From positions 1-32,824 of the forward strand of contig CABXCB010000007.1 in NCBI GenBank assembly GCA_902510635.1: 32,824 nucleotides of DNA, in the 5' to 3' direction. The position numbers were made by a program, and so were the translations under genes. The stretch is from an uncultured Pelagibacteraceae bacterium. GTDB lineage: Bacteria > Pseudomonadota > Alphaproteobacteria > Pelagibacterales > Pelagibacteraceae. The notes under the pieces are model-generated. The model searched no databases and was not told where the DNA came from. It saw only the letters and a program-made list of their open reading frames with translations. Numbering within the stretch: the first letter of the stretch is position 1; every line of letters starts with the position of its first letter. Positions 1 to 7,879 of the stretch are shown in pieces.

Positions 1-512
1 ATGATGACATAGAACATCATACTATAAAGTTTGGTAATAAATACAAAGAGCACCTTGATGATATATTTGATAATAAAAAGCTAAATAACGACATAAGTTA
101 TTATCTTCACCGACCATCTGCTACCGACAAATCTATGGCTCCTGAAGGACAGGACTGTTTTTATGTATTAATTCCAGTTCCAAATAATCAATCAAAAATT
201 GATTGGTCTATTGAAGGTGAAAAAATGAAGAATTTAGTAATTGATAAAATGGAAAAAGATTTAATGCCTAACCTTAGAGAAAATATTATTGAAGACTTTT
301 ATTTAACACCAGATTACTTTGAAAAAGAACTTAATACTAAATATGGTTCTGGTTTTTCAATCCAACCAAAATTTTCACAATCAGCTTACTTTAGATTTCA
401 CAATAAATCAGAAATTTATGATGGTCTTTATTTTGTAGGAGCGGGAACACATCCAGGTGCAGGCGTTCCTGGTGTTCTATCATCGGCTAAAGTATTGGAT
501 AAAATTATTTAA
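1..512 (+). CDS. crtI: Phytoene desaturase (CrtI), C-terminal part
   Basis: The reading frame is open from base 3 to the stop at 510-512, so the gene begins before the window; the first in-frame Met (135) is internal. The visible part has HHTIKFGNKYKEHLDDIF, which matches the 'HHT..FG..Y' block of CrtI-type phytoene desaturases, and ends with GLYFVGAGTHPGAGVPGVLSSAK, the FAD-binding C-terminal signature of the family. CrtI desaturates phytoene to lycopene at the membrane using FAD. The stop overlaps the crtB start by one base (TAATG), so the two are probably translationally coupled. It is the first visible gene of a crtI-crtB-crtY-blh retinal operon. Confidence 0.95.
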   Translation, partial: DDIEHHTIKFGNKYKEHLDDIFDNKKLNNDISYYLHRPSATDKSMAPEGQDCFYVLIPVPNNQSKIDWSIEGEKMKNLVIDKMEKDLMPNLRENIIEDFYLTPDYFEKELNTKYGSGFSIQPKFSQSAYFRFHNKSEIYDGLYFVGAGTHPGAGVPGVLSSAKVLDKII

Positions 513-1402
513 TGTCTAATGTAAACTACCTAGCTCAATTTGCTAAATCATTTAATTGGGCTGGTTTTTTTTTACCAAAAAATGTTTACCAAGATTGTTC
601 TAAGTTATACGCATTTTGTAGAGTGCTGGATGATCTGGTAGATGAAAAAACTGATTTGGAATTAAGAGAAGAAAGATTTAATGAAATTAAAAATATTTAT
701 AAAAAAACTTATGAAATAGATAATAATGATAGAAATATATTAAACCAAAATAAACATGGATTAATTGTAAACGATATGATTGACCTTGCATATAATAACA
801 ATATTAAACGAATTATTTTAGAAGATTTAATTGATGGTGTTGGCTCAGATTTAAAACAAAAAGTTTATTTAAGATCAGTAAAAGATTTATTAGTTTATTC
901 ATATAAAGTAGCTGGAACAGTTGGTTTAATGATGGCTAAAATATTAAATGTAAACGACACAAGATCCTTAAAGGGAGCTATAGATTTGGGTATTGCTATG
1001 CAACTTACAAATATCACAAGAGATGTTATTGAAGATAAAAAAATGAATAGACAATATATTAAACCTGATTTTGAAAATATTGAAGCAACGTTGAAACTGG
1101 CAGATATGTTTTATGAAAGTTCGTATACTTCAATAAAGAAAATTCCATTCAAGTATAGATTTGCAATAATTGTAGCCAGAAGAGTTTACAGAGAAATTGG
1201 AAGAAAGATTATACAAAAGAGAAATATGGAGAATTATGAAAAATCAGGTAAAATTTATGTTAATAATTTTGGAAAAATATATCAAACAATTCTATCTTTA
1301 TTTGACTTAATGTTTCTATATTTAAAAGATGTAGAATCTCATCAGAGAACAAGGGAGCATGAAATTATAAGAGAGGAAATAAACCTAGATGAAAGAATTT
1401 GA
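512..1402 (+). CDS. crtB: Phytoene synthase (CrtB)
   Basis: 296 residues, normal family length. CrtB joins two geranylgeranyl diphosphates head to head into phytoene, the first committed step of carotenoid synthesis. Both Asp-rich Mg/diphosphate motifs are present: DDLVDE at residues 40-45 and NITRDVIED at 167-175 (D171, D175). The family's Tyr-Ala-Phe-Cys-Arg block precedes the first motif. The start codon overlaps the crtI stop, and the 3' end overlaps crtY by 14 nt, as expected for a compact polycistronic operon. Squalene synthase homologues share these motifs, but the crtI/crtY neighbours make phytoene synthase the clear choice. Confidence 0.96.
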   Translation: MSNVNYLAQFAKSFNWAGFFLPKNVYQDCSKLYAFCRVLDDLVDEKTDLELREERFNEIKNIYKKTYEIDNNDRNILNQNKHGLIVNDMIDLAYNNNIKRIILEDLIDGVGSDLKQKVYLRSVKDLLVYSYKVAGTVGLMMAKILNVNDTRSLKGAIDLGIAMQLTNITRDVIEDKKMNRQYIKPDFENIEATLKLADMFYESSYTSIKKIPFKYRFAIIVARRVYREIGRKIIQKRNMENYEKSGKIYVNNFGKIYQTILSLFDLMFLYLKDVESHQRTREHEIIREEINLDERI

Positions 1403-2453
1403 TTATATTATTTTAGGTGCTGGCTGTGGTGGCTTATCGTTAGCTTACGAGCTAGATATTAAAAAAAAATTAAATGATAAAACTTTAGCTATAATTGAAA
1501 CTAGAGATGAATATAAAAGAGATAAAACATGGTCATTTTGGAAAGTCACTGATCATAATTTTGATGACTGTGTTATCAAAAGTTGGAATAATTTTTCTAT
1601 CAATTCTAAATTAGGATCTCATGAAATTATAAATAAAGAATATCCTTATCAAACTATAGACAGTGGTTTGTTTTACAAAAAAGTCTTAAATGAAATAAAA
1701 CAGAATAAAAATATACAATTTTTTAAAAACACAGATCAAATAAACTTAGATAATTCGTTTATATTTAATAGCATTACATCAAAAGGAGATTATCAAGCAA
1801 ATCTTTGGCAACACTTTAAAGGTATAGAAATTGAAACACAGAAAGATATTTTTGATGACAAAATTTTTAACTTAATGGATTTTGATTGTGATCAAAGAGA
1901 TAATGTCCACTTTTTTTACACCTTACCTTTTTCAAAAAATAAGGCTTTAATAGAAACAACTTGGCTATCAAAAATGGATGACATAACATTAAATGATTAT
2001 GATGTTCAGCTAGAAAAATATATCAAAGAAACTCTTAAAATAAAAAATTATAAAATTAATTATCAAGAAGAAGGAGCTATACCTTTGTTCTATCCATCAA
2101 TTAATTCAGAGAAAAACAAAATTAATATTGGATCTGCTGGAGGTATGACCCGTTTAAGTACTGGATATACTTTTCTTAATATCCAAGATCATAGCAAATA
2201 TATAGCTAATAATATTGAAAAAATTAAAAATATGAAAGCTTATCATATTGGAAAGAAATACGAGTTTCTTGATAATATATTTTTAAATGTCTTGAAAAAT
2301 AATCCGGATAAAATGCCAAAAATATTTTTAAATATGTTTAAAGCATCTTCCAAAACAGTTATAAAATTTCTATCAAATAAAAGTAACATTTTTGAGGATT
2401 TAGGAATAATTTTAAAAATGCCAAAATGGATGTTTATTAAAAATATTTTTTAA
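1389..2453 (+). CDS. crtY: Lycopene beta-cyclase (CrtY)
   Basis: 354 residues. The N-terminus has the dinucleotide-binding loop ILGAGCGGLSLAYEL (about residues 8-22) of flavoprotein lycopene cyclases. FFYTLPFSKNKALIETTWLS near residue 180 is the conserved cyclase block around the catalytic glutamate. RDKTWSFW, near residue 45, is also typical. The enzyme cyclises both ends of lycopene to beta-carotene, the substrate of the next gene, blh. It starts inside crtB (14 nt overlap) and ends 5 nt before blh. The C-terminal helical part is rich in Lys, Asn and Phe, in line with the AT-rich base composition. Confidence 0.94.
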   Translation: MKEFDYIILGAGCGGLSLAYELDIKKKLNDKTLAIIETRDEYKRDKTWSFWKVTDHNFDDCVIKSWNNFSINSKLGSHEIINKEYPYQTIDSGLFYKKVLNEIKQNKNIQFFKNTDQINLDNSFIFNSITSKGDYQANLWQHFKGIEIETQKDIFDDKIFNLMDFDCDQRDNVHFFYTLPFSKNKALIETTWLSKMDDITLNDYDVQLEKYIKETLKIKNYKINYQEEGAIPLFYPSINSEKNKINIGSAGGMTRLSTGYTFLNIQDHSKYIANNIEKIKNMKAYHIGKKYEFLDNIFLNVLKNNPDKMPKIFLNMFKASSKTVIKFLSNKSNIFEDLGIILKMPKWMFIKNIF

Positions 2454-2458
2454 ATTAA

Positions 2459-3355
2459 ATGAATAAAATAAATTATTATCATTCATTAATTTTTTTTAAT
2501 TTATGTATATTATTATCAGCATTTGAATTTTTAAGAGATAATAGTTTACTTATTTTATCTTTGTTTCTTATACTAAGTTTGGGAATTTCTCATGGAGCGT
2601 TGGATCATATAAAAGGAAAAAAATTATTAAAACTTCTAAATTATAAATCTATTTCTACATTTTATATTTTATATGTTTTTGTTGGATTAAGTGTAATTCT
2701 ATTATGGTTATTATTTTCTAAAATTTTATTATTAATTTTTTTAATAGTTGCATCATATCATTTTGGCAAAGAAGATGCAGAATTTATAAACAATAAATCT
2801 AATCTTGAATTAGTTTATTTTTTTAAAGGATCTCTGGTAATTTCAGCCCCATTGTTATTTCATAAAATTGAAACTCTAAATATTTTCAATAATTTAAATT
2901 TTGATATTTCACAAAGTTTATTTATATCGAATGAATTTTTGTATGTATTTATGGCACTTAGTTTTTTTGCAAATATTATCATTTCTTTAAATAAACAAAT
3001 TGATATTAAATCACTACTACTGATGGATTTTATATCCATACTACTACTTAACTATTTTTTAAATCCAATTTTAGCATTTACAATTTATTTTTGTTTTTTA
3101 CACTCTATTAGACATTCATTTAAATTATCTAATGAGCTTAACAAAAAAAATTTTATTAAAGGTTTTAAGGAGTTTTTAGAAAAAGCAATGCCATTAACTA
3201 TTTTAACCGCTATTTTATTCTTAATTTGTTTATTTTTTTTAAATAGCTATTACTTTTTAGATAATGCTATATCAAAAGTAATATTTATTGGTTTGGCGTC
3301 TTTAACCTTTCCACATATATTGCTGGAATATTTTTTAGAAAAAAATGAAAAGTAA
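2459..3355 (+). CDS. blh: Beta-carotene 15,15'-dioxygenase, Brp/Blh family
   Basis: 298 residues, a polytopic membrane protein with about seven or eight hydrophobic segments. The iron-ligand histidines typical of the Brp/Blh family are visible: SHGALDH (H45, H50), SYHFGKED (H101), LHSIRHS (H215, H219) and FPHILLEY (H286). The family cleaves beta-carotene symmetrically into two retinals, the chromophore of proteorhodopsin. As the last gene of crtI-crtB-crtY-blh it indicates that the organism makes retinal for a rhodopsin encoded elsewhere. The final 11 nt overlap the ispH start, so ispH may be co-transcribed. Confidence 0.95.
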   Translation: MNKINYYHSLIFFNLCILLSAFEFLRDNSLLILSLFLILSLGISHGALDHIKGKKLLKLLNYKSISTFYILYVFVGLSVILLWLLFSKILLLIFLIVASYHFGKEDAEFINNKSNLELVYFFKGSLVISAPLLFHKIETLNIFNNLNFDISQSLFISNEFLYVFMALSFFANIIISLNKQIDIKSLLLMDFISILLLNYFLNPILAFTIYFCFLHSIRHSFKLSNELNKKNFIKGFKEFLEKAMPLTILTAILFLICLFFLNSYYFLDNAISKVIFIGLASLTFPHILLEYFLEKNEK

Positions 3356-4289
3356 AGAAATTAAAATTTTACTCGCTGCCCCACGTGGCTTCTGCGCTGG
3401 CGTAGAGCGAGCTATAGAAATTGTAAAAAAAAGTATTAATAAATATGGAGCGCCGGTATATGTAAGACATGAGATTGTTCACAATAAACATGTGGTTGAT
3501 GGTCTTAAAAAAATTGGCGCTATTTTTGTCGAAGAACTAGATGAAATAAAAGATAAAACTAGACCAGTAATTTTTTCTGCTCATGGTGTGCCAAAAAAAG
3601 TTCCTCTTGAAGCAGAAAATTTCAAAATGGAATATGTGGATGCAACATGCCCACTTGTATCAAAGGTTCATAGAGAAGCCGAAAATTTAAATAAAAATGG
3701 ATTACAAATTTTGCTAATTGGTCATAAAAATCATCCAGAAGTTATAGGAACAATGGGTCAAATTCCTGAGGGCGAAATAGATCTTATTGAAAATGTTGAT
3801 GATGCAAATAATTATAAAAATAAATATAAAAAAAAATTAGCTTTTGTTACCCAAACAACTCTTTCTGTTGATGATACAAAAGAAATAATATCAGCATTAA
3901 AGAAAAAATTTCCAGAAATTAAAGAACCAAAAAAAGAAGATATATGCTACGCAACTACAAATAGACAAGCTGCTGTTAAAAAAATTGCAGAAAAGTGCGA
4001 TATGTTTTTTGTTATTGGAAGCAGAAATTCATCTAATTCTTTGAGATTGGTTGAAGTTGCAAGGAATTCTGGATGTACTAATTCAAGACTAATTCATTCT
4101 GAAAGCGATGTACCTTTTGAGGAAATTGAAAACTACAAAACTATTGGAATTTCGTCGGGAGCCTCTGCACCAGAAATATTGGTTGATAACTTTATAAATA
4201 ATTTAAAAAAAAAATTTACAGTGGCGATAGAAGAAATAGAAATAGTTAAAGAAAATATAACATTCAAAATTCCGGGAAAATTAAATTAG
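3345..4289 (+). CDS. ispH: 4-hydroxy-3-methylbut-2-enyl diphosphate reductase
   Basis: 314 residues, full length. IspH (LytB) is the last enzyme of the MEP isoprenoid pathway and reduces HMBPP to IPP and DMAPP with a [4Fe-4S] cluster. The three cluster cysteines are C17 (RGFCAGVERA), C102 (DATCPLV) and C201 (CYATTNRQ). Other conserved blocks are FSAHGVP (77-83) and GHKNHPEVIGTMGQ (126-139). Its product feeds the carotenoid genes just upstream and the prenyl chains used by ctaB and ubiA in this window. It overlaps blh by 11 nt and touches thrB directly. The ispH-thrB-rnhA order is common in alphaproteobacteria. Confidence 0.98.
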   Translation: MKSKEIKILLAAPRGFCAGVERAIEIVKKSINKYGAPVYVRHEIVHNKHVVDGLKKIGAIFVEELDEIKDKTRPVIFSAHGVPKKVPLEAENFKMEYVDATCPLVSKVHREAENLNKNGLQILLIGHKNHPEVIGTMGQIPEGEIDLIENVDDANNYKNKYKKKLAFVTQTTLSVDDTKEIISALKKKFPEIKEPKKEDICYATTNRQAAVKKIAEKCDMFFVIGSRNSSNSLRLVEVARNSGCTNSRLIHSESDVPFEEIENYKTIGISSGASAPEILVDNFINNLKKKFTVAIEEIEIVKENITFKIPGKLN

Positions 4290-5258
4290 ATGGCAATTTA
4301 TACAAAAATTTCTTCGAAAGATATTCTATTAATTGAAAAAAATTATAATTTAGGAAAAATAATTTATTTCAAAGGTATTAAAAAAGGAATTGAAAATACT
4401 AATTATCTTTTAAAAACAAAAGATAAAAAATTCATACTAACACTTTTTGAAAAAAGGGTTCAGAAAAAAGATTTACCTTTCTTTATGAATTTAATGGATA
4501 AGTTAAGTAAATATAAAATTAATTGTCCAAAACCTCAAAAAAATAAAAGGGGAAGTTTTTTAGTAAAAATTAAAAACAAAACAGCCTCAATTGTTTCCTT
4601 TGTTGAAGGAAAAGATAAGTTAAAATTAAGCCCTAAAAACTGTTATGAAATCGGTAAAAATATAGCTAAATTTCACAGAGTGTCTAAAAAAATTAAACTT
4701 TTTAGAAAAAATTCTTTATCTTTAAAAGATTGGCCAAAATTATTAAATAAAATTGGAAATAAATCCAAAATTATAAGCCCCAATTTAAACAGTTTAATGA
4801 AAAATAGTCTCCTACAAATAAAAAATAAATGGCCAAAAAATTTACCTTTTGGAATTATTCATGCTGATTTATTTATTGATAATATCTTTTTTAAGAAAAA
4901 CAAATTTCATGGATATATAGACTTCTATTTCGCGTGTAATGATTTTTTAATGTACGAAATTGCTATTTGTATCAATGCTTTATGTTTCGATAAAAAAAAT
5001 AATAAATTTGTATTTAATAAGAAAAAATCAAAAAACCTTATTAAAGGTTATTCAAAAATAAGAAAATTCTCTGATAAAGAGAAAAAATCTTTAAATGTCT
5101 TGTGTAGAGGAGCAGCTCTTAGATATTTATTAACAAGAACTTATGATTACTTAAATACTCCAAAAAGTGCGGTTATTAAGATAAAGAATCCAAGGGAATA
5201 TATTCAAAAACTTAAAGTACATAATCAATTTAACAATTTTAAAAATTATTATAATTAA
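4290..5258 (+). CDS. thrB: Homoserine kinase, ThrB type II (APH-like fold)
   Basis: 322 residues. This is the aminoglycoside-phosphotransferase-like homoserine kinase used by alphaproteobacteria, not the GHMP-type ThrB of E. coli. The N-terminal MAIYTKIS and ENTNYLL blocks fit this family. The catalytic loop is IIHADLFIDNIFF (H191, D193, N198), with the metal-binding Asp in YIDFYFACND (D211). It phosphorylates homoserine to O-phosphohomoserine, the substrate of threonine synthase (thrC), which lies convergently about 2.2 kb away. It begins at the base after the ispH stop and ends at the base before rnhA. Confidence 0.95.
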   Translation: MAIYTKISSKDILLIEKNYNLGKIIYFKGIKKGIENTNYLLKTKDKKFILTLFEKRVQKKDLPFFMNLMDKLSKYKINCPKPQKNKRGSFLVKIKNKTASIVSFVEGKDKLKLSPKNCYEIGKNIAKFHRVSKKIKLFRKNSLSLKDWPKLLNKIGNKSKIISPNLNSLMKNSLLQIKNKWPKNLPFGIIHADLFIDNIFFKKNKFHGYIDFYFACNDFLMYEIAICINALCFDKKNNKFVFNKKKSKNLIKGYSKIRKFSDKEKKSLNVLCRGAALRYLLTRTYDYLNTPKSAVIKIKNPREYIQKLKVHNQFNNFKNYYN

Positions 5259-5681
5259 ATGATAAAAATTTATACCGATGGTTCTTGTTTAGAAAATCCA
5301 GGAAATGGTGGCTGGGCAGCAATAATTATTGATGATGAAAAAAAAACTCAGATTAAAGGAAGCAAAAAAAATACCACAAACAATCAAATGGAGTTGCTTG
5401 CTCCAATTGAAGCATTAAAAAAAATTCCCAAAGGTAGTAAAATTGAAATTTTTACAGACTCTAAATATGTAAAGTCAGGAATAACAGAGTGGATCCATAA
5501 TTGGAAAAAAAATGGATGGAAAACTGCAGACAAACAACCAGTTAAAAATAAAGAACTTTGGGAAGAGTTAGATCTTCTAAATAATGAATTTGAAATAAGT
5601 TGGAATTGGGTAAAAGCACATTCAACAGATGAATTAAATAATGAAGTCGATTTGATTGCTAGAGAAGCTGCAAATTTATAA
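5259..5681 (+). CDS. rnhA: Ribonuclease HI
   Basis: 140 residues. RNase HI cleaves the RNA strand of RNA-DNA hybrids. The catalytic set is complete: D7 (YTDGSC), E45 (NNQMEL), D67 (FTDSKY), H121 (VKAHS) and D131. The basic handle region WIHNWKKNGWKTADKQPV is present. The loop after H121 is short compared with E. coli. It directly follows thrB with no gap and is the last clear gene of the + strand run that starts with the crt genes. What follows is the unusual repeat-bounded block. Confidence 0.97.
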   Translation: MIKIYTDGSCLENPGNGGWAAIIIDDEKKTQIKGSKKNTTNNQMELLAPIEALKKIPKGSKIEIFTDSKYVKSGITEWIHNWKKNGWKTADKQPVKNKELWEELDLLNNEFEISWNWVKAHSTDELNNEVDLIAREAANL

Positions 5682-5693
5682 AATATTTAGAAT

Positions 5694-5759
5694 ATGCAAT
5701 ATTTTTTTGCTCCAGTAATTGTTTTGATTGTATTCATATTTATCATGATGATAGTTTGA
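5694..5759 (+). CDS. Possible 21-residue membrane peptide
   Basis: A short frame, MQYFFAPVIVLIVFIFIMMIV, starts 12 nt after the rnhA stop and ends 3 nt before the first copy of the repeat. It would encode a single hydrophobic helix. No clear Shine-Dalgarno sequence precedes it, and chance frames of this size are common in AT-rich DNA. It could be a small membrane protein, the remnant of a longer gene cut when the following block arrived, or noise. No function can be given. Confidence 0.2.
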   Translation: MQYFFAPVIVLIVFIFIMMIV

Positions 5760-5761
5760 AA

Positions 5762-5773
5762 TTTGGGGCACCT
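5762..5773 (+). repeat. Direct repeat copy C (partial, 12 nt)
   Basis: TTTGGGGCACCT is identical to 7422-7433, the left part of copy B. It sits at the junction between the rnhA side and the protease gene, and its last two bases are part of the protease stop codon (minus strand TAG, 5774-5772). Twelve identical bases containing a GGGG run are unlikely by chance at two gene borders in such AT-rich DNA, but this is the weakest of the three copies. Confidence 0.55.
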
Positions 5774-7319
5774 ATTCTTTAAATTCTTCATACACAGCTT
5801 TTCTATTTTTTTCTATTTCTGCAACTATTTTTTTTATTTTTACCATGGTCATTTGACACTCCAGAAATACTGTTGCATCTGTTATCAATTTACCAAGATC
5901 AGAATTAGACATAGGACGGTTTCTTGGATAATTAAATTTAATATTATTAGAATTTGCAAAAGCTCTTAGGGTTGAAGATTTGACTCCAAAATTAAAACTT
6001 TCTATTCCTTCTTTTTTACCATAATTTGCAACAGCCACACCAATCACATCTCCACCTAGATTAATTATTGGCCCTCCACTATTTCCTTGATTAAGAGCTG
6101 CATCTGTCTGAAAATTTGAATAATTATCTCCATAACCCGCGAGTGAAGAGACGCTACCTTTTGAAATTTTTATTGCAGCACTAACTTCTTTTCCTAATGG
6201 AAATCCAGCAATAATTATATCCTCTAATAATTGTGCATCCGTTAGAGATACAGAATAAACATTTTGACTTTTTATATTTGCTTTTAGAATTGCTAGATCA
6301 TTAGTTTGATCAACTGCAAAAATTTTAGCAATAATTCTGTTTCCTTTATGAGAAACAATTACTTTATCACAGCCTTCTATGACATGATTATTGGTAATTA
6401 TGTTTCCGTTATTTCCTGACTTAGTAATAAATCCAGACCCAGAACTAAATGCGTAAAGATTTTTTTCTTCCTCTTTTTGTTTCTTTTCTTTAGCTATTCT
6501 TTTTTTCTCTTTTTCCAATTTTTCTTTTTCTTTAGCTATTCTCTCTCTTTCTTTTTGTAATTCATCCCTTTCTTGAGCTATTTTTTTCTTTTCAGCTTCT
6601 AAATCGTCTGGAATTTCCTCTGGATTTACTTTTTCAGTAATCTTAGTTTTTCCACCATTGTTTTGAAGCTCTGCATAATAGTTTTTTTCAATCTGTGTCA
6701 CAAAATATTTATACTCTTCAAATTTTGAAATATATTGAGATATTTTATTAAACTCTTGTTTCCTTTTTTTTTTACTAAGACCTGTTTGTGTATGCAGCTT
6801 TTCTTTATGTTCAAATACTAGCCATCTTTCATTTTCGGGCAAATTAAGATTTGCGACTCCAAGCATCCATTTTTTTTCATCACTTAAAAACCATTTTCCG
6901 TAATGAAGATTTGTTGCAAGATCCCTATAAAGAAAGTTATTCGTGTACCAGAATTTTTTGTTTTTTGAATTATCTTCAATTAAATAGTAGTTTTTGTATT
7001 CAGGTGTATCTTTTTTTGCAAGTTCGTAAAATCTATAGGAAATACGATTCTCTGATGGGTAATATAATACTGATATCTGTTCTTGTTTATTGGTTTTATT
7101 TTCTGTGTATACAAATTGAACTATATCTCTTTCAATATTATTTGGACCTTTAAAATCTTTTTTAGTCCAAACATTATAATTTTTTCCGTTAAAATTGATT
7201 TTTCCTCGATGTTTAGATTTGTTACCAGTTTCAAAAACTAAAACATCTTGTAACAAAAATGCATTTGCAACACTACACCAAAACAAAAAAAGAACTAATG
7301 CTCCTAAAATCTTTTTCAT
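5772..7319 (-). CDS. Secreted trypsin-like serine protease with coiled coil
   Basis: 515 residues from the ATG at 7319. An in-frame GTG at 7337 would add six residues before the signal peptide, so the ATG is preferred; AGGA lies nine bases before it. The signal peptide is MKKILGALVLFLFWCSVANA. Next come a soluble domain of about 200 residues that I do not recognise, a highly charged coiled coil (about 243-287, rich in Glu, Lys and Arg) and a trypsin-like domain. The triad is H312 (TNNHVIEG), D341 (TNDLAIL) and S414 (LNQGNSGGP). No PDZ domain follows, unlike DegP/HtrA, only a short helical tail. It is probably a periplasmic or secreted endopeptidase whose N-terminal domain sets target or location. 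Repeat copies lie at both ends. Confidence 0.85.
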   Translation of the reverse strand: MKKILGALVLFLFWCSVANAFLLQDVLVFETGNKSKHRGKINFNGKNYNVWTKKDFKGPNNIERDIVQFVYTENKTNKQEQISVLYYPSENRISYRFYELAKKDTPEYKNYYLIEDNSKNKKFWYTNNFLYRDLATNLHYGKWFLSDEKKWMLGVANLNLPENERWLVFEHKEKLHTQTGLSKKKRKQEFNKISQYISKFEEYKYFVTQIEKNYYAELQNNGGKTKITEKVNPEEIPDDLEAEKKKIAQERDELQKERERIAKEKEKLEKEKKRIAKEKKQKEEEKNLYAFSSGSGFITKSGNNGNIITNNHVIEGCDKVIVSHKGNRIIAKIFAVDQTNDLAILKANIKSQNVYSVSLTDAQLLEDIIIAGFPLGKEVSAAIKISKGSVSSLAGYGDNYSNFQTDAALNQGNSGGPIINLGGDVIGVAVANYGKKEGIESFNFGVKSSTLRAFANSNNIKFNYPRNRPMSNSDLGKLITDATVFLECQMTMVKIKKIVAEIEKNRKAVYEEFKE

Positions 7320-7345
7320 GATCCGCAATCCTAGCACAAATAATC

Positions 7346-7367
7346 CGATCGCACTACGATCACACTA
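7346..7367. repeat. Two-copy 11-bp tandem repeat
   Basis: CGATCGCACTA at 7346-7356 is followed directly by CGATCACACTA at 7357-7367, with one mismatch. It lies 27 nt upstream of the protease ATG on the minus strand. It could be a tandem binding site in the protease promoter region or a chance duplication. No clear -35/-10 pair could be assigned around it. Confidence 0.4.
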
Positions 7368-7426
7368 CTACTGCAAAATCTCACTTTTCAATTCAAATTT
7401 TTTGCGAATAACGTTAAAAAGTTTGG

Positions 7427-7448
7427 GGCACCTGGCAACAGAACGCCC
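7427..7448 (+). repeat. Direct repeat copy B (22 nt, shared with copy A)
   Basis: A 22-nt stretch beginning GGCACCTGGCAACAGAAC is identical to 7880-7901 in the same orientation. It is 15/22 G+C in a genome that looks under 30% G+C. To its left it continues as TTTGGGG (7422-7428), the part it shares with copy C. It lies between the lipoprotein stop and the protease start. Read on the minus strand, GGGC and GCCC could form a short stem around a 15-nt loop, too weak to call a terminator. Confidence 0.9.
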
Positions 7449-7488
7449 TTACTTAATTTAATTAGAAATATAAATTTTAATTATTTAT

Positions 7489-7806
7489 TTATGGACAGTT
7501 TTTTGTAGTTTTTAATCTTGATAAATGTTCCGCTCTTCTATTAGCAGCATCAACCGCCTCTTTTACATTTACGTTAGTTTGGTATAGTCCTGGAAGCCAA
7601 AATAATAGTGCTGCAACGTTTGTTCCAGTTCCCATACTTTTTTCTTTTTTTGCATCATCAGCATATTTTACTGCCAGTGCTATTTGTGTATCTATCTGAG
7701 AACAACTTAATGAATTATCTGTTGGTTCAACTACATTAACAACTGTAGGTGTCGCACATGAAGCTAAAAATATTATAAGAAAAAATGAAGCAACTATTTT
7801 TTTCAT
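7489..7806 (-). CDS. Small predicted lipoprotein, function unknown
   Basis: 105 residues. The N-terminus is a lipoprotein signal peptide with lipobox LASC; Cys17 would be the lipidated residue, processed by the LspA encoded later in this window. The mature part has CSQIDTQIALAVKYADDAKKEK, a hydrophobic stretch VAALLFWLPGLYQTN (about 66-80) and a charged helix KEAVDAANRRAEHLSRL. A second pair of cysteines (C35 and the near-terminal Cys) could form a disulfide. I do not recognise the family. It is flanked by the two complete copies of the 22-nt repeat, so it looks like a unit inserted next to thrC. It is probably outer-membrane associated. Confidence 0.75.
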   Translation of the reverse strand: MKKIVASFFLIIFLASCATPTVVNVVEPTDNSLSCSQIDTQIALAVKYADDAKKEKSMGTGTNVAALLFWLPGLYQTNVNVKEAVDAANRRAEHLSRLKTTKNCP

Positions 7807-7879
7807 GATTAAATCTTAACAAGAATCTACTATAAAATAAAGTTTAATTATGACTTTATTAATTAAGTTATGGGGTTTA

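Noticed and set aside
7320..7337. GTG at 7337 as start of the protease
   Set aside because: It would place MLGLRI before a clean signal peptide that begins at the ATG at 7319, which has AGGA upstream.
7427..7448. Repeat as a rho-independent terminator
   Set aside because: Only a possible 4-bp stem with a 15-nt loop and no following T run on the relevant strand.
6851..7461. Two + strand frames opposite the protease N-terminal region
   Set aside because: Low-complexity translations of an AT-rich complement; the minus strand protein has a signal peptide and an intact triad domain.
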